From NCBI RefSeq assembly GCF_964340395.1, contig NC_135551.1:9940379-10004378 (forward strand): DNA of 64,000 bases, in the 5' to 3' direction. Position numbers and translations under genes: made by a program. Shown here one piece after another: positions 23,835 to 50,077 of the stretch (the first letter of the stretch is position 1; each line of letters begins with the position of its first letter). The notes beneath the pieces are model-generated. The model had not been told where the DNA came from. It did not search any database and saw nothing but the letters and a program-made list of their open reading frames with translations. This DNA comes from Glandiceps talaboti (Eukaryota > Hemichordata > Enteropneusta > Spengelidae).

Positions 23835-24194
23835 GTGAGCGGTAATGAACAGCGCAGACTTGCAGGTTACTGATGAGATTTGTCAATGTGTTACTTGACT
23901 AGCTTAGTGACATGGGGAATTAGTATGTTATGATTGTGGAGGCATACATATGTACACAGGATCACTGGACACATTTGACATGGAACCACGGATCACATTA
24001 CATGTTTAAACTGAACTGCATTCGGTAAACCACAGAAGCCTGAAATGAACAAGATATTAACGTCACCATGGAAACTCTATTAATGTGGTCAAGGTGATTT
24101 CAATTAATTAGGGATTTTTTAATCTCCCCGCTGGCTTGTAATTCGGGGTGCAGTGCAATCTTAATTTGAAGGAAACCCCAAAGCGAGCACACAA

Positions 24195-39960
<15,766 letters not shown>

Positions 39961-42605
39961 ACCATTGGCCCCACCACAGTTGGCAGTACCTCTTATTAAA
40001 ACGAGGGCTTTGGGACCAACATATCCTATTTAGTGAGGAAACCCATGATATATAACAATATGGTGCCACTGCTTCTGCCATAGTTGGCAGTACCACTCAT
40101 GAAAAGAATTTATTTGATTTAAATATCATATTATCCCATTTTATACGGGACCATTTCAAATAAAAACAAAAGTAGTTCATACTTCTACCACAGTTGGCAG
40201 TACTGGTTATTGAATGCGTTGAGTGTATTTCCATCGAAAGAAATCGTGGAAACATTCACATCTGCTCCTGTCGTAGGATGAAGGACCAACTTATCCTACT
40301 TGAAAGACTCCTTACAAAGCAGATCTAGAAACATTGTAACTGACCTCTATACCATAGAAGAACTTATCTTGTCTCAAAAGTTCACACACATAACGATATG
40401 CCAATAAATTATTCGCTTTACTCATAAGTGGCACTAAAGTAGAAAGTTATACAAATCAGTGTTAGAAGAGTATTCTGAATATGGAATTCGAAATGTCTAG
40501 ATTTTATTTTTAAAATGTTAGTTCTTGTTTTATGAACTTTGTAACGAGGGCATAATCGTCCAAATGGGGAGGGGTGGGTTGGGGGGGGGGGGAGAGGAGT
40601 GCCTGTTTGTACTTAAATCATGTAGTTGCAATGATGCAAACTTGGATTGTACATTGGGTGTCAAGGCACTGTAGAAACTGTACTATTGACACAGTGGAGT
40701 AAACAAACACGAACAACTATGAGTTTGACAATCACAGAATAGTCTTTTTGTTGCATGGATATGATGTAGCATCTACAAGGTCTTATATGATTGGCCAACA
40801 GTGAACTAATCCAGTCATTTACCGTGAAAATAAAACTTTCCAGAAAAAATTCTTTTGGAAATAATGCATATTTTGATACTTTGAACAGTACTGTTTTCAA
40901 TGAAATTAAATGATAGTATATATTGATATGTAATGGTAAAAATCCGTTAGTAGAGATGGTTGGTCAAACACTGACAGTAATAAATTATTTCTATTAAATT
41001 ATTTCAACATATAAATAAGTGGTTTGCATGAATCTGAGGGGGGGGGGGGAGGACTGCACTGGTTGAAGTTCATTTTTATCCTCATGCAAGATATACTAGT
41101 AAATAACTTTCAAGTTCACAGTAGGTAACTAAATCATCACAGCTATAGTCTTTATATCTTACTGGTATTTCATTTTACATTCCTCAGCATGTTCCGTTAA
41201 TGAAACTTTATTTACGCAACTGATATAATTTCCAAGTCTTTTCAAAAATATCTCAGTGAAGTATGACTTCCGTCCCATTTCTCCTTACTTTAAATTTATA
41301 CTTTTTTTTTTAAATATTGTCAATTGAAATTTCTAACAAATCATTTCAATTTAAAAGTCATTAAAAGAATAATTTGATTTTTTTTTTGGAATGTAATTAT
41401 TTTAAACAAATATTGTGCGTAGATAAAAAGAAATGAAATGAAAATTGTGCAATAATACAACAAAAAATGACAATTTCAGTATACACACATATTTTATTTC
41501 AGTTTAAAATGAATATTAGAAAAAAAGAAGACTTAAAACATTCTATAAGAACTTGGAGATCACTGTATGTGATCTCGTGTTGTGTTAGTTGAATAAATAA
41601 GTTATATCAAAATTCATACTACTTGTATTGTTTGTTTTTTTACTAAAATATCTGACTATGTGCAACATATATTTACACTGTTTTAACTCGCTATGTTCCA
41701 AATTTCAGACATTTTTGTCTATGGACTTACTGGAGGATAGCCCAAGTTTTGGGTTCAAATGAATTTGCCTCTATTTTGATTCAACATTAAAGCTCGGGAT
41801 GGATATTTTTAGGTGATTTTGAACTCGATGTTCTCCTCATCAGATTTTCACAAGAACCTACGAAGCCCCAGAGGTTGAAAAAATCTTAATAATTCCAGGT
41901 TTCAAAATAGGAAAAAAGAAAAAAAAGTATCTGGGGTCCGGTGGTTAATTTGTTAGCTCAGAGACTTGTCTTGGTGGTACTTGTATGTAAACCTATGATG
42001 TAATTGTGGTCACACATGACATGACACTAAGAGGATGGCAAAAAAAAAAACAAGCACTAAAGTCAATATGAGATACACTTGGATTTGGTGATGGTAATCT
42101 CAAATTCCAAACACATTCCTGTGCTTCTAATTGCATCTGCCTCGGCTTGGAGTGCAGAGTTTCTCAAGATAGTAACACCAAGACAAATTTCTGGGCTACT
42201 GTTTTGTATTCAGTTTTGCATAAAATGAAGTTGTTTGATTTAATCTTATCAAGATGGTGACGCTAAGAAATTACATGGGGCTTGCGATGTACATTTTAGA
42301 AACATGATTCCATCATAATCGTCCCAATCCAATGATCAACTCATAATTGCCTATCACCCTACGATAGGACTTGGCAACAGCGCCCCCATGAGGTCATCTG
42401 CAAATATTTGTTTTCCCTGGTAGCATTTATACTGATCATAGTTCCATGTACAATTTTCCATTTCAAAATCCTCATGTTTTTTTACTACAAGTTGCAGTCT
42501 ATGTATTCCCTGATATATTCAGTCAATAATAAAAATGTTAAAAAACGTCACAATCTCTTGAATGATACACATAATTGAAAGTTCCAGTGTTTGTTTGTTT
42601 GTTTG
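39961..42605. other. HUNK 3'UTR and HUNK-YRDC convergent spacer
   Basis: Possible HUNK poly-A signals AATAAA are at 40159-40164 and 40403-40408. No coding exon is seen between the two convergent genes. The DNA is AT-rich with poly-G runs near 40580 and 41039. The YRDC poly-A site could not be placed with confidence. Confidence 0.45.
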
Positions 42606-45600
42606 TTATCTCCTCTCCTTCAGTCCATATTTGGTCTCCAATACAGCAACAGTTCCTTTGTATGCACTGTTGAAATAAAAACAAAAGAAAATATGACATG
42701 ATTTATTGAGGGCACACTGCAGCTCAGGTTGCTACTTATACATTTAAAGGCCGGGGTTTCAATCCCAGGTTCTTACATTAGTGTCATCTTATCAGTGGAG
42801 CCATAAGGATTACATAGAATAATTCTTTTGTTCTGCACCAACTTTTTCCATATCTTTGTCAGACAACTGTTCTTCACACATAATGTTTAATCTTTTTTTT
42901 TTTAAAGTAAGCCTTTAACATCATTCTAAAATTTGAGGATTTACTAATTTGCATGAACAACTTTTGGTTCATAATTTCTCACTGAGCTAGACAGGGTGAA
43001 GAGATGATTGGATACCAAGGGTAGGGGTAGGGGTAGGGGTAGACTACACTAAATATATCTAGTCTACTAATACATTGTGGTAGTGTGTAGACTCTCTCAC
43101 CAGACTTGGGAGCATCACTATTAGCTGTTTTGTATGTACCAATATCTACCGAATAATTGTACTGGAATATTCTTATACTATGGACCCTCATCAACTACAT
43201 AGGAGTAATCATTTGTTGACATGTTACTGCGACTCCGTGTTATTGCGATGCTCATCAACAAATGAGTAGCCCTTCATAGTACAATTATGCAGTAGATATC
43301 GGTACATACAAAACAACCCTTTTAGAAGTGCAATGCTATGAGGACTGTGAGAGAGTCTAGGTAGTGTGTTACATGTCTGACTTTCACACATTCATCTTTA
43401 CTTGTATATGTAAATAGGATGTATGCAAATCACTGTTTATCTACCTCTCCTTTGAATAAAAACAGACAACAAATAATGTCTATTTCTCAGGACAGAGAGG
43501 GTGAAGTTTTACTAAATCAGTGTTGTAAATGTGCCTAATTCTTCAAATACTATCAAACATGTAGAATCTAACTGTTCTTTCAACAGAAAAATGAATGGAA
43601 ATTCTTACATAACTCTTGATACATTATTAGTATTGGTTTCTTATGTTTGTCTCCAACTTTACTACATCTGTGACAGACATTGAAAACTTAGAAACTATTG
43701 CTAGTACAACATATATGCATACATATTTTTTTCATTTTCTCATAAAGCAACTGTAAAACTAATTAACTGTCTACTATGTCTTATAAATCTCACCTTCCAG
43801 GTCGTACAATTTTATAAAAGCCAGTACAAGACAAATCTACCACAGTAGATCCTGATCTAGATTCCTCTGTTTCACCTATTTTACCGCCGTCAAATATCAC
43901 GTCTAATTTGGACCACAATTCTTGAAACTCCTGAAATACAATAAATTATGAATTAAATGATTTGAAACATAAACACAAGAAATGAACTTGACATGATAAT
44001 GGCTACAAGTAAACATTGCAGCATCAAAACCCTTCCTTGTACCAAATCACCATGTAAAAGTAAAGAGTTCTTTGTACATGCCAAACACTCCCCCCCCCCT
44101 CCCCAGCCCTGCTACCCAACAGGCTAGATGGTTGATATGGCAGGTGCATTTCATGTGTCTTATATACTACCCCAACTCCCCCCCCCCCCACCCCCTAACA
44201 AAATGGATGGTGAACCTGGCAAGTAAATGTAAAGTCCCACACAACCTGCTATACATGACTTCATAAGCCATATATATACAATCCCCCCTCCCTCCGCCAC
44301 CCCATTATATCATTGAAATAAATGGGTTCAGTCAATGCAAATGCAAATCTTCAAGCAACATCTACTGACACAGTATAACCGATCAACTGTATATTTGTAA
44401 TTTTAATCGTGTGTACGTAAATACATTATATATATTTTGAGTCATATTGAGTACCTTGCTGTTAATTTCTGTATATAAATATGTGAGGGGACAGGCCCAG
44501 ACTACCTGTAAGTTATTTCCTGACTCCCCATTTACCCACTGGTATATTAATTTGGGGTGATTATATAATATTAGGTTGGTGGCTAACCTGTCCTGCTTCA
44601 AAAATAGAGCGAACTCTAAATCTACATATTCATACACTGCCTATTTTAGAGAACACCACTTTCACTGCAATGATCATTCGTACACATAAACTTGACAACT
44701 TTGAAACTTAACCAGCTACTTTATATCTACTGTGGTTACAGTAATGACAGCATATACGGCACAACACAATAATCTTTCATTCCCCAGCGGCACCAACATT
44801 TAGCCTTGCTTTATACCACAGGTAAACATTGCCAGACTCATGGCAGGCCCTAAGTGTTTTAGTCTGGGTTACCCAGACTCTCCATGTATCCCCAGCAGAC
44901 AGTCTGGGATATATTACAACGTCAGACAGTGATTGTTACAAGATGGCTGTGTGGAAAGTCTGACCCACAACAATGACCTCTGTAGTAAAATCACACGGTA
45001 GGAACTCCTACTAAGAGTATTTTGATTAATTTCAAAAAGTTTGTTGTATGATTTGTGTTAAATATATACAGAGTTAATAAAAATGAAAATTCAGAATCAT
45101 TTTCATCCAATCAGTGACTGTCACAGATCTTGGCGGCAACCATGTTGGTCTTTACAATAGGTGGCAGCATATTACCCCACACTCTTGCTAGGTGGGTGTT
45201 ACCCCCAACGACAACAGTCTGGGTAACCGAGACGGTTAAGTGTTTTTGAAATACACGTTAATGCAGGTGTACTAACCTCAACACATAATGTACTCTTTGA
45301 AGCACTGATATTAGCACTAGTCAGTGCCAGTGGTTCATCTATCATTGCACACACTCTCCTAATAAAATCATAGTTTGGTATTCGGATTCCAACCAGCTTT
45401 GTATTGGGATTCAGCTCCGGATTCAGGGATGGTGTTCTCTCTAGTACCGTGGTCACTGGACCTGGTAGCAGATCTTGTAAAAGGTTTGTGGGTACAGTCA
45501 TTTGCCCCCATCTGGAGAGAGAGAGAGAATTAACACACAAACCCATCAGTACTTTTTTTTGAATGATTGGTAGATACAAAAAAGAGCATTTCAACAAGGG

Positions 45601-47688
45601 TGCCACATCGATATTGGAATGTGGAAATTTTACCTGGAACACCTCCCACTGTCCAAAAAACCTTAGCAAAAAAGATTAGCCCATACATCATGTGGTTACT
45701 GAGATGGATGGAGTAGTGAAATACCACTAAGAATTGTCAAGTAAAAATACTAGTATTTGGCTTGTAGTCCCTCTAATGCTAATATAGACTTACTTCTGTA
45801 TATCTTGTAATCCACTAACATATCGTGGTGTTTTTTGTTAAGGGCGGTAAATGGGTAAAAATCTACCTGCGTTCCCCTGTCACTTTAGTGGGTTTCCCTG
45901 CCAAAATCATGGTAATATGCATTGGAAACTATGCCGATTTTACCATATTCCCCTTTTTTGTTACTGGTGGTCCCCCCCCCCCCCAACCTTAGCAAACACA
46001 CTGCAAATGACACTCACTTCTCTATATCCTTTAACTCACTGACACAGATGGCAATAGGTTTAGATCCATTCCTTCCTTTGATGTTGTACAGTTGCTGAAC
46101 AGCCTCTGTTGACTGGGCCAGTGCAGCAACTCCATATATGGTATCGGTTGGCAAGGCGATGACATTACCCTTCTTTAAACTTTCGGCTGCTATGACAACA
46201 GCATCACTGCAATCTGATGAAAAGAAAGTTGGAAATCAAACCAAAACATTTATCACAGTAAAGTGTGTACTAGATATGATGGCATTGACTTCATCAATCT
46301 TTATCACAATGCATAGACAACACACAAGTACTGTGGTATGTCACAATTCAGAAAATGTTTTTAATATGATAGACTCCTTCAATAATAAGGATGTACACGT
46401 AGTTATATTGGACAAAGAATACAGGTGGTTTGAAAGAGGGGTAAAGGACGCCATTTATGTTAAATGGGAGGAGCCTTCTCTTAATAGGGGAGGGGGACTA
46501 CGTCATAACTTGGCAGGCGATAACAACAGAGTGATTAGTAAAATTCCTCAACGGTTTTCATCATCACATGACAATCCTACTCTGTCGGGTGTCACAAACC
46601 ATCTGTCATCAGATCTTCAGTCGGCCTGAGGAAGCGTCCAGGATAGGACGTGAAACTGTTGCCATTCAAAACAATAGCAAGTCCAGTAGGATAGATTATA
46701 ATTACTCCGTTATGATAGAATTATAAAGTCTCAATAATTGCATTTTCATACACTCTGGGTTTCAGCGTCATTTCTTGCAATTACAAATTATGCATGACTG
46801 ACCGGACTCCTGTGAGACTATGTGTGTCCATGGCAACGACATCCACTAAACAATGATTGAGGGAAAAGTTTAAACCTGATATTTCTCACAATTGGGTGTA
46901 CTGGAACTTGTAAGTAAGTGATGTAAAATCATGCAATGACTCTCCAGAACCAAGAGTTCTTCAAAATGTGTTTATTTTCTGCAGTGGCGTTCCCTTCAAG
47001 TTACAACCTAACTACTACATGTTTGGAGATGTACTGGAGGGTCACTATTGAAATGTTGTATTCTAATGGTAGGTACTAGGTAGCACTATTTTTTTTTATA
47101 AGTTATAATAACTAATCAAAAATTATTCTTTTCATTGGAGATGATTTATTTCAAGTAAAGTGGCTAACATTTTGTTGTGGTAAATTCCCTGTGTGACATG
47201 CACATCAGAGATACACTATGCAACTAATCAAATGTACCTAATATCATTTACCCATTTGATCAGGTTTGGAGGATTCACAGATAGCCCTGTTACACTCTCG
47301 CAACAACGACTTAGCTTAATCATTACATGTATACACGGTGCAGTGTGTGGCACAGACGTACGTTTTCATGACTCTGATGAGGTGTAAATACATTATACTG
47401 ACTATTCAGGTAAATCATTAAGCTGTGAGAGTTTAAGGGGAAGTTAAAACTGTAGTCTGGAACCAGTGTTCATTATATAAAGGACATTTTCTTTCCCCAG
47501 TGTGGTACGTAGCAATGGATAACATAGACCCAAGGCTAAATGGAACACGTGGAATGCACACGTGTCTACGTCTCGTACTCACCTCCCTGGTTGATTTTGA
47601 CAATGTTCGCCATGTTCTCCGCTGTTACCTGTCTAAACTTATTGACCGATGTAGAAAGTAGTTTGACTGCAACATGCCTGTATATCAT
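42606..47688 (-). CDS. YRDC: L-threonylcarbamoyladenylate synthase YRDC, 5 exons
   Basis: The enzyme makes threonylcarbamoyl-AMP from Thr, bicarbonate and ATP, the first step of tRNA t6A37 modification in cytosol and mitochondria. Exons in gene order, phases compatible: 47688-47583, 46213-46018, 45511-45277, 43930-43794, 42666-42606; 244 aa (human 279). Family motifs: ALPTDTIYG (residues 55-63), IKGRNGSKP (80-88), LLPGPVT (115-121), LVGIRIP, ALTSANIS (163-170) and IFDGGKIGE...GSTVVDLS. The first Met directly follows an in-frame TGA. Residues 1-25 (MIYRHVAVKLLSTSVNKFRQ) are basic, lack acidic residues and look like a mitochondrial presequence. Met26 could start a cytosolic form. The exon 2 acceptor is taken as CATCAG before 46213; the CAG seven bases downstream would shift the frame. 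YRDC is convergent with HUNK and divergent from the 50078 gene. Confidence 0.95.
42741..42815 (-). mobile_element. MITE, AAAGGCC family, partial copy
   Basis: In YRDC intron 4. TTTAAAGGCCGGGGTTTCAATCC, with AGGTTCTTACATTAGTGTCA and TTATCAGTGG after it, is the reverse-strand form of the copies at 25124, 32683 and 58931. Confidence 0.65.
43018..43042 (+). repeat. (GGGGTA)4 G-rich tract
   Basis: Four GGGGTA units with runs of three to four G, able in principle to form a G-quadruplex. It lies in YRDC intron 4 on the strand opposite the transcript. Confidence 0.8.
43088..43359. mobile_element. Non-autonomous DNA transposon with 9-bp target duplication
   Basis: A 272-bp palindromic element in YRDC intron 4. 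Termini TAGACTCTCTC and GAGAGAGTCTA are perfect inverted repeats, and the arms continue with TTTTGTATGTACCRATATCT AC and ATAATTGTACT. It is flanked by direct copies of GGTAGTGTG at 43079-43087 and 43360-43368. A 9-bp duplication suits Mutator-like and a few other DNA transposon superfamilies. No coding capacity. Confidence 0.85.
43924..45276 (-). other. YRDC intron 3 region
   Basis: The intron proper is 43931-45276. Besides the 376-bp element below, it contains poly-C runs at about 44090 and 44180. No exon is seen. Confidence 0.5.
44861..45236. mobile_element. 376-bp non-autonomous element with 10-bp target duplication
   Basis: In YRDC intron 3. Flanked by perfect TAAGTGTTTT copies at 44851-44860 and 45237-45246. 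Its ends are related palindromes, AGTCTGGGTTACCCAGACT on the left and AGTCTGGGTAACCGAGACGG on the right. The right end stops about 40 bp from the exon 3 donor. No open frame resembling a transposase. A related end is present at 38315-38400. Confidence 0.85.
46310..46690 (+). mobile_element. 3' end of a Penelope-like retroelement (GIY-YIG region), fossil
   Basis: In YRDC intron 1, opposite in sense to YRDC. The plus-strand frame reads VVILDKEYRWFERGVKDAIY, then VKWEEPSLNRGGGLRHNL. This matches the C-terminal signature of Penelope-like elements (an ILDKE..W..RGVKEAIYI..PSLNR pattern in their GIY-YIG endonuclease domain). It is followed by a PEEASRIGRETVA-like tail. Reverse transcriptase is absent, so this is a 5'-truncated remnant. 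Family assignment rests on remembered motifs. Borders are approximate. Confidence 0.6.
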
Positions 47689-49050
47689 TCACAGACAATC
47701 TGTAATCATTATTGTCACTAGCACAACAAATTTCACAACAATTTCTCTTGCACTGCCGTTGCATCAGACAGTCGCCATCTTTACTTCCCTTCTCATTCAC
47801 AAGAGGGCGTCCTATAACAGAGGATGTTTTGAGATGCAAATATGCTGACCATGACTCATTTTCAGTGCCAGCGTTGGTGTCATAGTGATGAGTACTTTTA
47901 CTGCTGTTGTGACCACAAAAGTGGGCTAGACGGTACAATAGGTATTCTCATAACATTTTCTGGGCATTAGTGTTAGCACCGCCATGTGTATTATCTATAT
48001 TTTACACGTAATAATAGCAGGCCCACTATTATTATAAAAATTGCCCAACCCATCACTTGAGACTTTTCCGTCGCGATTCAACAATCCCTTTATTGTACAA
48101 GTAGCTTGCAGTGATCCAACCATTTGTTATATATATATTGTGCACACGAACACCTGTTATCGAATTTTCATTGCCGGAATTTGTCGGGCGTCAAAAGCGG
48201 GAAAATAATTTGTGCTTGAGTGTTAACATATTCCGCAGCACACCATTGTTTCCGGCATGATTACACTCTGGTGTCTCCGTGCTTTCACTGGTATTTTCCT
48301 TCGATTTTGAGCTGACAGTATATAAATATATTTACATAAATGTAATAGTTCACTTATGACAACTTGTTGGCCAAGAGTAACAAAACAGATGGAACACAAT
48401 TCATCACGTATCACATGATACATGACTTTTTATTTTATTCGTTTGTCATTCTTAAATATTTTATATTTTGTTTCTTAGATAGCATCAAAGAGACGGTTTA
48501 CGCAATCATCAAATATGAACCATGATTACTACCAGATTACTACAAAGGAAAAAATGTAACATGAATAAATCATTTACAGAGGAAATGTCAGTCTTTCTAA
48601 GATCTTATCGACCGTGTCGTGTCGATGTCGTGTCGTGATGCTGTGCTTAATGGTCAAACTCATTTTACGTGTAAATGGATCTACATGTGGTTATATACAA
48701 TATCACGTTTAGTAGTGGGCGTAGTGGGCGTACTTCTACTATCAATCGATACGTAAGTCAAGTTGTCTTGATCACTTGAACGACGTGGTTTCTTGGTTAA
48801 ATTTCGTGCAGTGCAGTGGTTGAACTTACCTCCAATTAAAGCAAACTAACCATAGAGTATTAATCAAGCAGCACTGGGGGTTGTTGTTTTTACGTTTTGC
48901 ACAACGTTTTTGTTACAAATTATATAAAACAATATATAGACACTGTTGATAATTTTATGTCACCGTGAACACAAATCAACATCACTGTTGGATGAAATAA
49001 AGAATATTTAAACAAAAAACCAATGTGTCCATTTCATGAATGTAACATTT

Positions 49051-49052
<2 letters not shown>

Positions 49053-49116
<64 letters not shown>
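49053..49116. repeat. (GT)n microsatellite
   Basis: About 32 uninterrupted GT units, intergenic. Confidence 0.97.
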
Positions 49117-49119
<3 letters not shown>

Positions 49120-49405
49120 AGACAGTGTGTGGGGAGGGGGATCCACTGATTGTCTATGGTGTGCGCTATCGTTAATTAGTAGACATGTATTTTGTTTTGT
49201 ATAATTCTTGATAAATGTTGTATGACATTAAAACATGATTGTGTCGCCAAATTGTACAAATGTGATGAGAACGATTAGTAGTAGGAGGTCTAAATAACTT
49301 TTCAGAGGTGACAGTCAGTCATTACATGGGTTGGTTTATTTATCTGAAAAGTTAACGAAGAATATTCCATTTGACATTGTAAACTAGTGTAAACTGAAAA
49401 GTGAT

Positions 49406-49516
<111 letters not shown>

Positions 49517-49973
49517 ATTTCCACCCGTATTATGACAGGTTTTGTATGTGATTTATCTGATTAGTCAATATTCAAACTCGATTTACCCTAATTATTCGCC
49601 AGATATGCAAATCAGTCCTTCTAAGTCCGACAAGCTTTGAATTTAATACATGTTGACTTGATGTGTCGTAGACAAAAAAAATAAATATGCAATATATTAA
49701 TAGGTCCCAGTTATTCCAATAAAATTTTAATTGGCTAAAACCATACAAATCACATGAATCATGTGTTTTCTTTTTGATATCACCGGGAAATGTAAGACAT
49801 ATCGATGTTTGGACTAACTTAAGAATTCATTTGAACTCGCTGACTCGGAGTAACTTATCCTTACGATCGATCGATCACAATCAGTCACACACACAAATCC
49901 ATTAAATGCAAATTAGACGATCCGGGTGGGGCGAATGACCTAAGATATTTTGCATTCCTTTGCTCACTTTGAG

Positions 49974-50004
49974 CCAATCAGATTAAAGAGATTCCGTGAC
50001 GTCA
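49974..50004 (+). promoter_or_regulatory. CCAAT box and CRE upstream of the secreted-protein gene
   Basis: CCAAT (49974-49978, in GAGCCAATCAGA) and a perfect TGACGTCA (49997-50004) lie 74-104 bp before the start codon at 50078. This is a normal animal proximal-promoter arrangement for NF-Y and CREB/ATF factors. No TATA box is evident. Use is inferred from position only. Confidence 0.5.
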
Positions 50005-50077
50005 CTGGTCCTCCATATCGGGATTTCCTATGTAAATTTTCAAGCGGGCATCAACAACTTTTCACGAAGTTCACAAG

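Noticed and set aside
43018-43042. Interstitial telomeric repeat
   Set aside because: The unit GGGGTA differs from the animal TTAGGG repeat and there are only four copies.
46138-46310. Plus-strand frame extending across YRDC exon 2
   Set aside because: Its first part is antisense to a solid YRDC exon. Only the later part resembles a retroelement.
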